Shown here: in pieces, positions 25,929-34,467 of the stretch
Position numbering within the stretch: position 1 is the first letter of the stretch
Layout of the letters: each line of letters starts with the position of its first letter
Assembly (NCBI RefSeq): GCF_003429005.1
Contig: NZ_QVQV01000001.1
Span: forward strand, 1,171,864 to 1,235,863
Direction of reading: 5' to 3'
DNA from: Paraburkholderia sp. DHOC27
GTDB taxonomy: Bacteria > Pseudomonadota > Gammaproteobacteria > Burkholderiales > Burkholderiaceae
DNA: 64,000 nucleotides
The notes under the pieces: model-generated
The model's input: the letters and a program-made list of their open reading frames with translations, nothing else
Databases searched by the model: none
What the model was told of the DNA's origin: nothing
Translations under genes and position numbers: made by a program

Positions 25929-26392
25929 TGTTCGATTTTCTCTTCGTTATTTTGGGTTTATCAGTCGCAAAAGGGTTATCCCATTCGGAGACCAGTTATT
26001 TATCGGCATTTGCTTTCAATTCTTGAGGCGCTAAAGACGGGATAAACCCGTTGCGCAAGCTTACAAATCGTTGATGGGTGGCGCCGTGCGTGCGGCGCTC
26101 TTGCGCGCAGTGATTCGAGCGAATGAAAGCGAAATGTCAGTCAAACGCATGGGCGGCGTTGGGCAGCGTTGGGAGGAAATGAGCCAGGGTAAATAATGTT
26201 AGGACACTGAAAGAAAATAGGCCTCGCTGCTTAAGGTTCTCATCAGGTTCGGCTCGCTATCATCCAGCCGCAAGAGTCCCTGCATGTCCCCGGACGCGAC
26301 GTGAACTCCATCACATGCATTCGCTCAGCGATCGCCACAAGGAAAATGAAAGCGCCTTCGATATCTTCCTGCGTGTATCGACGAGATGCGCC
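25929..26392. other. gap of about 460 bases upstream of the small membrane protein
   Basis: Locally A/T-richer and without a supported gene. It includes a short ACGGG-ATAAA-CCCGT inverted repeat near 26037-26052 and should hold the promoter of the minus-strand lipoprotein genes. No clear sigma-70 boxes were found. Confidence 0.4.
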
Positions 26393-26743
26393 ATGACACC
26401 CGCCCTGATCGCGATGTTGCGTGCCTACCTCCTGATTGCGTCCCTGACCGCGGCGGCGATACAAACAATGGCCCTCCTGTCGGTCGCCCTGTTCGGCGTT
26501 TCCGAGGCCGTGTTCGTCTCGTTGCCGTTTCGTGTCGCGGCGGCGCTCACCATCATCGCTACCGTGCTGGTCGTCAAGCAGATCGCACGCGTCGCGTTCC
26601 TCTCGGCACTGTCACACGAGCATGCCACCATCACCGACACGCCCTCCCGGACGACGCGGGTTTCCGCTGTGTGTCCGGTGCGGGCGCTGGTGGTTCTGCA
26701 TCTTCGCTTGAGTCGCAGGCAGATTGAATGGGCAACCGCTTAG
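26393..26743 (+). CDS. small hypothetical membrane protein
   Basis: About 116 residues with two hydrophobic segments (LLIASLTAAAIQTMALLSVA and VAAALTIIATVLVVKQIARV) and a basic C-terminal tail. Third codon positions are strongly G/C, like the neighbouring genuine genes, which supports coding. The frame is open to an ATG at 26315 but the codon use is less typical before 26393. It lies 57 bases upstream of hpnJ on the same strand and might be co-transcribed. No domain is recognised. Confidence 0.55.
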   Translation: MTPALIAMLRAYLLIASLTAAAIQTMALLSVALFGVSEAVFVSLPFRVAAALTIIATVLVVKQIARVAFLSALSHEHATITDTPSRTTRVSAVCPVRALVVLHLRLSRRQIEWATA

Positions 26744-26800
26744 CGGAGGCGGCCTGATGTTGTTTCGGTCACTACTTACAAAAAAATGGACGGAGCATTG

Positions 26801-28222
26801 ATGAAAACGCTGTTTTTGCAGGCCCCTTCGTACGATGGCTTCGACGGCGGCGCGGGTTCGCGCTATCAGGCGAAGCGTGAAATCCGCTCGTTCTGGTATC
26901 CGACGTGGCTTGCGCAGCCGGCGGCAATGGTGCCCGACAGCCGTGTGGTGGATGCTCCTGCCGATGGGCTTTCCGTCGAAGCGACGCTCGCGATCGCGCA
27001 GGAATATGAACTCGTCATCATCCACACCAGCACGCCCTCGTTTCCTACTGACGCGATGTTCGCAGAGGACCTGAAGAAGCGCGCGCCTTCGGTGCTGATC
27101 GGCATGGTGGGCGCGAAGGTGGCGGTCGATCCGCACAACTCGCTGACCGCCAGTGAAGCGATTGATTTCGTCTGCCGCGAGGAATTCGACTTCACCTGCC
27201 AGGAAGTGGCAGCAGGCACGCCGTTCGAGCAGATTCAGGGGTTGAGCTACCGCGCAGCAGACGGGTCGATCGAACACAACGCCGCGCGTCCCATTCTCGA
27301 AGACATGGACCAGTTGCCGTTCGTCGCGCCCGTGTACAAGCGCGATCTGAAGATCGACAACTACTTCATCGGTTATCTGAAGCATCCGTATGTGTCGATC
27401 TATACGGGCCGCGGTTGCCGCTCGAAATGCACCTTCTGCCTGTGGCCGCAGACGGTGGGTGGTCATCGCTATCGCACGCGCTCCGTGGAAAACGTGCTGA
27501 GAGAAGTGAAGTGGATTCGCGACAACATGCCTGAAGTGCAGGAGATCATGTTCGACGACGACACCTTCACCGATTTCAAGCCGCGCGTCGAAGAGATCGC
27601 ACGCGGTCTCGGCAAGCTCGGCGTGACATGGTCCTGCAATGCGAAGGCGAACGTGCCGTACGCGACGCTGAAGATCATGAAGGAAAACGGTCTGCGTCTG
27701 CTGCTGGTGGGCTACGAGTCGGGCGACGACCAGATCCTGCTGAACATCAAGAAGGGTTTGCGTACTGACATCGCGCGCCGTTTCAGTGAAGACTGCCGCA
27801 AGCTCGGCATCAAGATTCACGGCACGTTCATTCTGGGGCTGCCGGGCGAGACGCAGGAAACCATCGAAAAGACCATCGAGTACGCCAAGGAAATCAACCC
27901 GCACACCATCCAGGTGTCGCTGGCGGCGCCGTATCCGGGCACCACGCTCTACAAACAGGCGGTCGAGAACGGCTGGATGGAAGAGAACAAGGTCATCAAC
28001 CTGGTCAGCAAAGAGGGCGTGCAACTGGCGGCGATTGGTTATCCGCATCTGTCGCGCGAGGAGATTTATCACCACGTCGAGAGCTTCTATAAGCGCTTCT
28101 ATTTCCGCCCGTCGAAGATCTGGGAGATCGTGCGCGAAATGCTGATGAGCTGGGACATGATGAAGCGGCGTCTGCGCGAAGGCGTGGAGTTCTTCCGCTT
28201 CCTGCGCACGCACGAAGCCTGA
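26801..28222 (+). CDS. hpnJ: hopanoid biosynthesis radical SAM protein HpnJ
   Basis: A 473-residue radical SAM enzyme. The iron-sulphur motif CRSKCTFC is in GRGCRSKCTFCLWPQ, a stretch typical of HpnJ, and is preceded by an N-terminal cobalamin-binding-like Rossmann half. In the accepted pathway HpnJ contracts the glucosamine ring on bacteriohopanetetrol to form the cyclitol ether head group. The start is ATG 26801, with GGAG seven bases upstream, rather than ATG 26786. hpnI follows after seven bases and hpnL after that, so the three form an operon for hopanoid side-chain extension and membrane handling. Confidence 0.93.
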   Translation: MKTLFLQAPSYDGFDGGAGSRYQAKREIRSFWYPTWLAQPAAMVPDSRVVDAPADGLSVEATLAIAQEYELVIIHTSTPSFPTDAMFAEDLKKRAPSVLIGMVGAKVAVDPHNSLTASEAIDFVCREEFDFTCQEVAAGTPFEQIQGLSYRAADGSIEHNAARPILEDMDQLPFVAPVYKRDLKIDNYFIGYLKHPYVSIYTGRGCRSKCTFCLWPQTVGGHRYRTRSVENVLREVKWIRDNMPEVQEIMFDDDTFTDFKPRVEEIARGLGKLGVTWSCNAKANVPYATLKIMKENGLRLLLVGYESGDDQILLNIKKGLRTDIARRFSEDCRKLGIKIHGTFILGLPGETQETIEKTIEYAKEINPHTIQVSLAAPYPGTTLYKQAVENGWMEENKVINLVSKEGVQLAAIGYPHLSREEIYHHVESFYKRFYFRPSKIWEIVREMLMSWDMMKRRLREGVEFFRFLRTHEA

Positions 28223-28229
28223 CGCGGCA

Positions 28230-29465
28230 ATGAAGGCGCTCGCGTGGCTCGTGTGTCTGATCGGTCTCCTTCTTGCCAGCGGCCTGATTGCCTTTGAGGG
28301 ACGGCTGCAGGGGGAGCATCTCATTCTCGTCGCGCTCGCGTACCTGTGCGGTACGGGGGCCGCGCTCGGCGTCGCCTATACGGTGCTCGCCGGCGCGTTG
28401 ATCGGGCGGTTCTTCGCGCGCGCCACCTCGGAGCCCAGCAGCTTTCCGCCGGTCACCATCGTGAAGCCGCTGCATGGCGACGAACAAACCCTGCTCGCCA
28501 ACCTGACGAGCTTCTGCGTGCAGGACTATCCCGGTCCATTGCAATTCCTGTTTGGCGTGCACGACTCGGAAGATCCGGCGTTGCAAACCGTCGAACAACT
28601 GCGTCTGTTGCATCCCGAGGCGCACATCACGGTCGTGGCCGATGCGCGGTTATACGGGCCCAACCGCAAGATGAGCAACATCCTCAACATGCTGCCCGAA
28701 GCGCGGCACGATGTGCTGGTGTTCGCGGACAGTGACGTCAGCGTGGACCGGCGCTACCTGCGCAACGTGATCGGCGAATTGCAGAAGCCTGGCGTGGGCC
28801 TCGTCACATGCGTGTATCGTGGACAGCCCGATCCGGGATTTTGGCCGCGGCTCTCCGCGAAGGCGACCAACTACCAGTTCCTGCCGGGTGTCGTGACGGG
28901 CCTCGCGCTCGGCATGGCGCGGCCGTGCTTTGGGCAGACCATTGCCATGCGGCGCGAGACACTCGAGCGGATCGGCGGCTTTGCGCAATTCGTGCATCAT
29001 CTGGCGGAAGATCACGCCATTGGCGAAGCGGTGCGCATGATCGGCGAGAAGGTGGTCATTCCGCCGTTCACGGTCTCGCATGCCTGTGTCGAGTCGAGCG
29101 TGGCCAAACTGGTCGCGCATGAATTACGCTGGAGCCGTACCATTCGCACCATCAACCCGTTGGGTCATCTCGGCTCGTCGTTGATGCATCCGCTCGCGTT
29201 TGCGTTGCTCGCTGCGGCGCTTTCAGGAGGGGCTGCATGGGCATGGCCGCTGGTGGGCGCGGCGGTGCTTGCGCGTCTCGCCTTGATGATGCAGTCGGAT
29301 CACGCACTGCGGCAGGACTACAGCGATCTGTGGGTGCTGCCGCTGTGGGATATCGTGTCGTTCCTGATCTTCGTGGCGAGTTTCTTCTCGACGCGCGTGA
29401 TCTGGCGAGGCTTCAGTTTTACGGTAGGCGCCGATGGTCGGCTGTCGCCGGTTCAGGACAAATAG
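28230..29465 (+). CDS. hpnI: hopanoid biosynthesis glycosyltransferase HpnI
   Basis: A 411-residue GT21-type (ceramide glucosyltransferase-like) membrane enzyme. An N-terminal membrane segment is followed by the GT-A domain: VTIVKPLHGDE, the DxD-like FADSDVSVD, and the acceptor-site RW motif within HELRWSRT; C-terminal hydrophobic helices close the protein. HpnI adds N-acetylglucosamine to bacteriohopanetetrol, the step before deacetylation (HpnK) and ring contraction (HpnJ). It starts seven bases after hpnJ. Confidence 0.93.
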   Translation: MKALAWLVCLIGLLLASGLIAFEGRLQGEHLILVALAYLCGTGAALGVAYTVLAGALIGRFFARATSEPSSFPPVTIVKPLHGDEQTLLANLTSFCVQDYPGPLQFLFGVHDSEDPALQTVEQLRLLHPEAHITVVADARLYGPNRKMSNILNMLPEARHDVLVFADSDVSVDRRYLRNVIGELQKPGVGLVTCVYRGQPDPGFWPRLSAKATNYQFLPGVVTGLALGMARPCFGQTIAMRRETLERIGGFAQFVHHLAEDHAIGEAVRMIGEKVVIPPFTVSHACVESSVAKLVAHELRWSRTIRTINPLGHLGSSLMHPLAFALLAAALSGGAAWAWPLVGAAVLARLALMMQSDHALRQDYSDLWVLPLWDIVSFLIFVASFFSTRVIWRGFSFTVGADGRLSPVQDK

Positions 29466-29469
29466 TGTG

Positions 29470-30516
29470 ATGAAGCATCTGGGCCGTGTTGCCGCGCTGC
29501 TCGGCTTGATCGCGTCGCTGTGGCTGGTCGTCCACGACAACCCCGGCGCCGTGCTCGCGCTGATGCGTGCCGCCGGCGTTGGACTCGTGCTGGCGGGGCT
29601 CGCGCACGTGCTGCCGATGCTCGCCAACGCACGCGACTGGCAGACCTTGATTCGCGGTGCAAACCGGCCCGGCATCCTCGGCATGTTGCAGCTGGTGTGG
29701 ATCCGCGAATCGGTGAACAGCATGCTGCCGGTGGCGCGCATTGGCGGAGAAGTCGTGTCGTTCCGCCTCATGCGGCGGCGCGGGCTGCGCGGGTCGACCG
29801 CCGCCGCCAGTCTCGTGGTGGATATGCAGCTCACGCTGATCAGCCAGTTGATGTTCACGATGGTCGGCATCGGCTTCCTGTTCGTTCATGCCGCGTCGGG
29901 CACGCTGCGCCTCGCCGCCGATCTGGCCTGGGGCATCGTGGTGCTCACGCCGTTACTGGTGCTGTTTTCGCTGGTGCAGCACGCGAGCCCGTTCGAACGC
30001 ATCACCCGTGTGCTGAATCACGCGACCAGCGGCAAGCTGGCGGCGCTCGTGGGTCAGTCGGCGCAGATCGACCGTTCGATCAAACTGATCTGGCGCCGCC
30101 GCGGCGTGGTGCTGTGCTATCTGTTCTTCTGGCAACCGCTGCAATGCGTATTGACCGCGCTGGAAATCTGGCTCGCGCTGAATTTTCTCGGCGCGCCGGT
30201 GAGTTTCACCGAAGCCGTGGTGATCGAGTCGCTGATTCAGGCCATCAGCAGTGCCGCGTTTTTTGTGCCGGGTGGTCTGGGCGTACAGGAGGGCGGCTTC
30301 ATTCTGATCGGTGGGGCGCTCGGTCTCGATCCTGCTATCTGTCTCGCGCTGGCGGGCGCCCGGCGCATTCGCGATCTGCTGATCTTTCTGCCGGGTCTGC
30401 TGGCGTGGCAGATGGCCGAATATGCCGGCGATGCCCGCGGCGCGCGGCGTGGCGTGCGCTCGCCGGGTAGCGGCGCGACGCATGCCAGCCATAAGGTGAA
30501 GAATTTTCGCGCCTGA
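29470..30516 (+). CDS. hpnL: hopanoid-associated membrane protein HpnL
   Basis: A 348-residue integral membrane protein of the lysylphosphatidylglycerol synthase transmembrane (flippase-like) family, with seven to eight hydrophobic helices and family motifs around RIGGEVVSFRLMRRRG and FFVPGGLGVQEGGF. HpnL is genetically linked to hopanoid loci and may move or place hopanoids between leaflets or membranes. ATG at 29470 lies four bases after the hpnI stop, indicating translational coupling; the longer frame from 29434 overlaps hpnI. Confidence 0.9.
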   Translation: MKHLGRVAALLGLIASLWLVVHDNPGAVLALMRAAGVGLVLAGLAHVLPMLANARDWQTLIRGANRPGILGMLQLVWIRESVNSMLPVARIGGEVVSFRLMRRRGLRGSTAAASLVVDMQLTLISQLMFTMVGIGFLFVHAASGTLRLAADLAWGIVVLTPLLVLFSLVQHASPFERITRVLNHATSGKLAALVGQSAQIDRSIKLIWRRRGVVLCYLFFWQPLQCVLTALEIWLALNFLGAPVSFTEAVVIESLIQAISSAAFFVPGGLGVQEGGFILIGGALGLDPAICLALAGARRIRDLLIFLPGLLAWQMAEYAGDARGARRGVRSPGSGATHASHKVKNFRA

Positions 30517-30529
30517 TCGGGCGGCCGTT

Positions 30530-30549
30530 TGCGGGCTCGTGCGCCCGCA
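30530..30549. terminator. bidirectional terminator-like hairpin after hpnL
   Basis: TGCGGGC and GCCCGCA arms around a six-base loop between the convergent hpnL and asparaginase genes. There is no U-tract. Confidence 0.5.
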
Positions 30550-30553
30550 GCAG

Positions 30554-30589
30554 CACGCTCAGTAACACACTCAGCAGCAAACTCAGTAG
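30554..30589 (-). repeat. three 12-bp imperfect tandem repeats across the asparaginase stop codon
   Basis: On the minus strand the units follow YTRCTGAGYKTG, three copies at an exact 12-base period, the first spanning the TGA at 30585-30583. They are probably replication-slippage products. Confidence 0.6.
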
Positions 30590-31575
30590 CGCTCAAAGGC
30601 AGCTTGCAACGACGGCCAGTCGCGCGCTTGCGTGAGCGCCAGCATCAGCAGGATGCGGGCTTTGGAGGGCACCTGATCGTCGACGGCGAGCCAGCCGTAG
30701 GTGTCGTCGGGTTGCGCGCCGTTTCGCAGGACGATACCGCTGCCGGTGCGCGAGGCGCGCACCACGTGAACGCCGCGCCGCGCCGCCTCGCGCAGCGGCT
30801 CGATCAGATGCGCCGCGACATTGCCATTGCCGGTGCCCGCAAAGATCAGGCCTTGCGCACGGGCGGCCAGTGCATCGACTAGTGCTGGTTCCAGCGCACC
30901 GTACGCATAGATGATGTCCACCTGCGGCAGGGAGTTGATGCGTTCTACCGTCCACGGCGTTGCCAGCGTGTGGGCGCGCGCTGGATGGCGGTAGTAGCGC
31001 GGGCGGCCTTCTATCACATAGCCGAGCGGACCGTACGGAGAACTGAATGCTTCGATCTTGAAGCTGCTGCTTTTCACGACGTCGCGCGCGGTGTGAATCT
31101 CGTCGTTGATGACAACCAGCGTCCCCATGCCGACCGACCCAGGGTGTGCTGCCACCGCAATCGCATCGTAGAGATTGAGCGCCGCGTCGGAACTCATCGC
31201 CGAGGGTGGACGCATTGCGCCAACCAGCACCACTGGCTTGGCGCTCTTGAGCGTGAGATGGAGAAAGTATGCGGTCTCTTCGATGGTGTCGGTGCCATGC
31301 GCGATCACGATGCCGTCGACGTCGTCCTCCATGAGCAGCGTGGACACGCGCTGACCGATGGCGAGCAGATGCGCGTTGCCGAAATTCTCCGAACCGGTTT
31401 GCAGCAATTGCTCGGCGCGCAGATTCGCGGGCAGGGACGCATGGGGAATGGTCGCGAGAATGTCGTCGATGCCGAGCACCGAACAGAGATAGGCGGACGT
31501 GTTGCTGGCGGCTTTGCCCTGGCCGGCAATCGTGCCGCCGGTGCCGATCACGACGATGTTGGCCTTGTCTGTCAT
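30583..31575 (-). CDS. asparaginase
   Basis: A 330-residue type II-fold L-asparaginase that hydrolyses asparagine (sometimes glutamine) to the acid and ammonia. Both catalytic threonine motifs are present: IGTGGTIAG near the N-terminus and the HGTDTIEET loop near residue 90, plus the conserved Lys region MSSDAALNLYDA. It lacks a signal peptide, so it is cytoplasmic, unlike typical high-affinity AnsB. It lies downstream of dadA on the same strand, 65 bases away, and may be part of an amino-acid catabolic unit. Confidence 0.93.
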   Translation of the reverse strand: MTDKANIVVIGTGGTIAGQGKAASNTSAYLCSVLGIDDILATIPHASLPANLRAEQLLQTGSENFGNAHLLAIGQRVSTLLMEDDVDGIVIAHGTDTIEETAYFLHLTLKSAKPVVLVGAMRPPSAMSSDAALNLYDAIAVAAHPGSVGMGTLVVINDEIHTARDVVKSSSFKIEAFSSPYGPLGYVIEGRPRYYRHPARAHTLATPWTVERINSLPQVDIIYAYGALEPALVDALAARAQGLIFAGTGNGNVAAHLIEPLREAARRGVHVVRASRTGSGIVLRNGAQPDDTYGWLAVDDQVPSKARILLMLALTQARDWPSLQAAFERY

Positions 31576-31640
31576 GCGAGGTCGGTCGTAGGGTGGGGTG
31601 AGTTCGTCACGGTGCGGGTTGCCCTTGTGGCCACGTGGCT

Positions 31641-32918
31641 TCAGCGCGATGGCGCAAAGGTGCTGCGCAATCGGTCGGCCAGGGCGTCGCCGCTATCACG
31701 GTGACCCTCGCTGCGGGTGAGCCACTGCGTCAGCAGGGCCGCCGAGCCGGCCGCCAGCGTGAAGCCGAGCGCGCCGTGACCGACGTTGAGCCACAGGTTG
31801 CGATAACGCGTCCGTCCGACAATCGGCGCACCGCGCGGCGTCGCGGGGCGCAAGCCGATCCATTCGCGCGCCGGGCAGGAATGGACGGCCTCCGGATAGA
31901 GAGCCGCCGCTTCTGCGCGCAGCATCGCCAGCCGGGTTGGATCAGGGACCAGCGAATAGCCGTCGATATCGGCAATGCCCGCCACCCGCAGGCGCTCGCC
32001 CAGCCGCGCGTACACCACCTTGCGGCTGAAGTCGGTCACGCTGAGGTGTGGCGCGGGCGTGTGCGCCTGCAGATCGAAGGTCAGGCTGTACCCCTTGAGC
32101 GGATAGACCGGCACGTGAATGCTCGCCGGCTTGAGCAACTCGGCCGTCGCCGCGCCAGAGGCAACCACGATGTGCTCCGACGCGAGCGGCGCGCCGCCGC
32201 TCCAGGCTTCGATACGGCCGCTCGAATCCGGTTTGAGGGCATCGATTCTCGTGCCCAGCAGAAACTGCACGCCGCGCGCACGCAGCACCGTTTCGAGGCC
32301 CTTGCAGAAGCGTTGGCAATCGGCGGTGTCCTCGCTCGCCGTGTGGATTCCACCAGCGAGCAAAGGCCGCAGATGTGCGAGGGTGGGTTCCAGTTCGATA
32401 CAGGCGTCGGCGCTCAAGGCCTGCTGGTCGCAGCCGAGCGAACGCTGGAAGTCGAGCAGGCCGACTGCGCTTTGCATGGCGTCCGGGTCACGATGCAGCA
32501 CGAGCTTGCCGGAGCGGGTGAAGTCGAAGTCGAGTGAGGGTTCGGCGGCGATCAGTTCGTGCAGCAGCGTGCGGCTCAAAAACGCCAGCGGCAGCAATTG
32601 ACGGATGGTGAGTTCGCTCTGTTGGCGCGTGCATGCCGAGAGAAAACTGAAACACCAGCGCCACTGCTCGAGGCTCAGCTGCGGGCGAAAGCGCACCGGC
32701 GAATCGCGGCGCGTGAGCCAGCGCGGCAGCTTCGACACCACGCCGGGCCCGGCGAGCGGCGCGACGTAGCTATACGACAACTGGCCGCCGTTGCCGCCGC
32801 TGGTTTCGCTCGCGACTTGCGCATGCCGGTCCGCAACCGTGACTTCGTGTCCGGCCCGGCTCAGGTAATACGCACTCGACAGACCAATCACGCCTGCCCC
32901 GAGAATCAATATCCGCAT
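31641..32918 (-). CDS. dadA: D-amino acid dehydrogenase (DadA-type)
   Basis: A 425-residue FAD enzyme that oxidises D-amino acids to 2-oxo acids, passing electrons to the respiratory chain on the inner membrane. The Rossmann motif LGAGVIGLSSAYYLSRAGHEVTV is at the N-terminus, followed by ETSGGNGGQLSYSY, and the C-terminal GHGALGFTLAAGSA is the second FAD contact. ATG at 32918 starts the FAD motif at once; a longer frame to 33068 has no family match. The region upstream contains the 40-bp motif at 33017-33056 also found beside the amino-acid binding protein gene, with the GlxA-type regulator encoded between them. Confidence 0.92.
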   Translation of the reverse strand: MRILILGAGVIGLSSAYYLSRAGHEVTVADRHAQVASETSGGNGGQLSYSYVAPLAGPGVVSKLPRWLTRRDSPVRFRPQLSLEQWRWCFSFLSACTRQQSELTIRQLLPLAFLSRTLLHELIAAEPSLDFDFTRSGKLVLHRDPDAMQSAVGLLDFQRSLGCDQQALSADACIELEPTLAHLRPLLAGGIHTASEDTADCQRFCKGLETVLRARGVQFLLGTRIDALKPDSSGRIEAWSGGAPLASEHIVVASGAATAELLKPASIHVPVYPLKGYSLTFDLQAHTPAPHLSVTDFSRKVVYARLGERLRVAGIADIDGYSLVPDPTRLAMLRAEAAALYPEAVHSCPAREWIGLRPATPRGAPIVGRTRYRNLWLNVGHGALGFTLAAGSAALLTQWLTRSEGHRDSGDALADRLRSTFAPSR

Positions 32919-33016
32919 ACTGCCGTGCTCGCCTGGTTTCGGGTGATAAGGACGGCCGGCTGGCGTGGATACGTCCCCGGCCCGTTGCATCCAATGTACG
33001 GCGTCGCCGGTACGGT

Positions 33017-33056
33017 GGATTGCATCGATCTGCCGCAAAGTAGAAGAATCGCGACA
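33017..33056 (-). promoter_or_regulatory. 40-bp repeated regulatory motif, copy A (upstream of dadA)
   Basis: On the minus strand this sequence matches copy B (34253-34292) at 36 of 40 positions; the shared core is CGGCAGATCGATGCAATCC. It lies about 100 bases upstream of the dadA start, in the orientation of dadA. A binding site of the GlxA-type regulator encoded between the two copies is the simplest reading. Confidence 0.7.
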
Positions 33057-33101
33057 GGTGCGGGCCAAACGTGACGCCCGCCACGCGGTCGACCGCAGGT
33101 T

Positions 33102-34184
33102 TCAGGCGGCAGCGCTCGTGCTGCGCGGCGCGCGCAACTTGCCGGGCGTCACGCCATACGCCTCGCGAAACACGCGGATGAAATGCGCGGCGTCTGCGAA
33201 ACCGCATTCGTAGCCGATGTCGGTGATCTTGCGGCTGGTATTGACGAGCATCCAGCGCGCATATCGCAAGCGCATGCGCCGGTAAAACTCGTTGGGCGAG
33301 GCGTTCATCTCCGCCATGAACGAGCGTTCGAGATTGCGCACGCTGGTGCCGATCATCTTCGCAATGACCGCGATATTGAGCGGCGCCTCGAAGTTTTCTT
33401 CCATCAATAACACCGCGTGGCGCACTGCGGCGTCTTCGACCGAGAGGTAGCCGAGCGCCGCGCGCCGCTCGACGAAAGACGAGCCGCCCTGGCGGCTCAC
33501 AGTCATCTGATGGATCACCTTCGACGCACGGTCAGGCCCGCAGTGCAGACTGATCAGGCGGGTGGCCATTTCCACCACGGAAATGCCGCCCGCGCAGGTG
33601 ATACGTGCGCCGTCGATCAGATAGTCGGCGTGCGTCGCCACGCGCAGGGTGGGGAACATGCGGCGGTAATCGTCGAGGTGGAAGCTGTGCACGCAGGCCA
33701 CGTGGTTGTCCATCAGCCCCGCGCGCGCCAGCACGAAGCTGCCGGTGCAGATGCCGACCAGCGGAATGCCGCTGGCGGCGGCCTGTTTCAGATAGTCCCA
33801 GTAGCGCCGGTCCACATGGTCGAGATACGGCAGCAGGCCGCCGATCACCACCAGATAGTCGAATTGCGCGACGTCCGGAAAGGTGGATTGCGCCTGCACC
33901 GGGATGCCGCAACTCGCTTCGATGGATTCGCCCTGCGCCCCCACGATGGTCCACAGGCAGCGCAACTGGCGGCTCTGATCGCCGCGGTCCGCCGCGTGAC
34001 GCAGTGCGTCGCACAGCCCGCCGAGCGAGAGCATGGGAAAGCGCGGCCACAGCAGAATGCCGACGCTCAGTTCCGCGCCCGAACGGCCCGGGCGAACCTG
34101 AACCGTGCGTGGCGACGCATCCAGCCGTTCGACCAGTTGCTGCGCGGAACGGCTTGCACGGTTGGCATCGTCGGCAACACGCAT
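33102..34184 (-). CDS. GlxA-type transcriptional regulator (DJ-1/PfpI domain plus AraC HTH)
   Basis: A 360-residue regulator. Residues about 38-210 form a class I glutamine amidotransferase-like domain with the nucleophile-elbow sequence GICTGSFVLARAG (Cys retained); the C-terminal 100 residues are the AraC double helix-turn-helix (LNIAVIAKMIGTSVRNLERSF and ITDIGYECGFADAAHFIRVFREAYGVTP). Relatives such as ArgR, GbdR, CdhR and DguR of Pseudomonas control catabolism of amino acids or quaternary amines. The ATG has TGGAG seven bases upstream. Its position between dadA and an amino-acid binding protein, and the repeated motif on both sides, suggest control of D-amino-acid use. Confidence 0.92.
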   Translation of the reverse strand: MRVADDANRASRSAQQLVERLDASPRTVQVRPGRSGAELSVGILLWPRFPMLSLGGLCDALRHAADRGDQSRQLRCLWTIVGAQGESIEASCGIPVQAQSTFPDVAQFDYLVVIGGLLPYLDHVDRRYWDYLKQAAASGIPLVGICTGSFVLARAGLMDNHVACVHSFHLDDYRRMFPTLRVATHADYLIDGARITCAGGISVVEMATRLISLHCGPDRASKVIHQMTVSRQGGSSFVERRAALGYLSVEDAAVRHAVLLMEENFEAPLNIAVIAKMIGTSVRNLERSFMAEMNASPNEFYRRMRLRYARWMLVNTSRKITDIGYECGFADAAHFIRVFREAYGVTPGKLRAPRSTSAAA

Positions 34185-34252
34185 GGGCGAACTCCAGAGT
34201 CAGTGCGGTGAATTATACGGCGGCGCATGGGTAAACCAGCGCCATGCGGGCT

Positions 34253-34292
34253 TGCCGCAATTCTTCTATTTTCCGGCAGATCGATGCAATCC
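34253..34292 (+). promoter_or_regulatory. 40-bp repeated regulatory motif, copy B (glxA / binding-protein gap)
   Basis: Inverted relative to copy A, so it points toward the binding-protein gene at 34468 just as copy A points toward dadA. It is about 175 bases upstream of that gene and 70 bases upstream of the regulator start, and could serve both. Confidence 0.7.
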
Positions 34293-34467
34293 GAACCGAT
34301 TGTGGCTACCTAAATTCAAGCCTGCTAACGAACGAAAGCGCGCTTTGGGTGCGAACCCTCGGACGAAGGCAGCAGGCACACCGGGCGTCTTGCAAGGCGA
34401 CGCGGTGTGCCGACGGTGGACGGCGGCTGCCGTTCGTTCCGGCCAACCACAACTTTTCGGGTGAAGC

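Noticed and set aside
26612..28324. 570-residue open frame on the minus strand
   Set aside because: It is antisense to hpnJ. High-GC codon bias opens this frame; the translation is His/Arg-rich without any domain.
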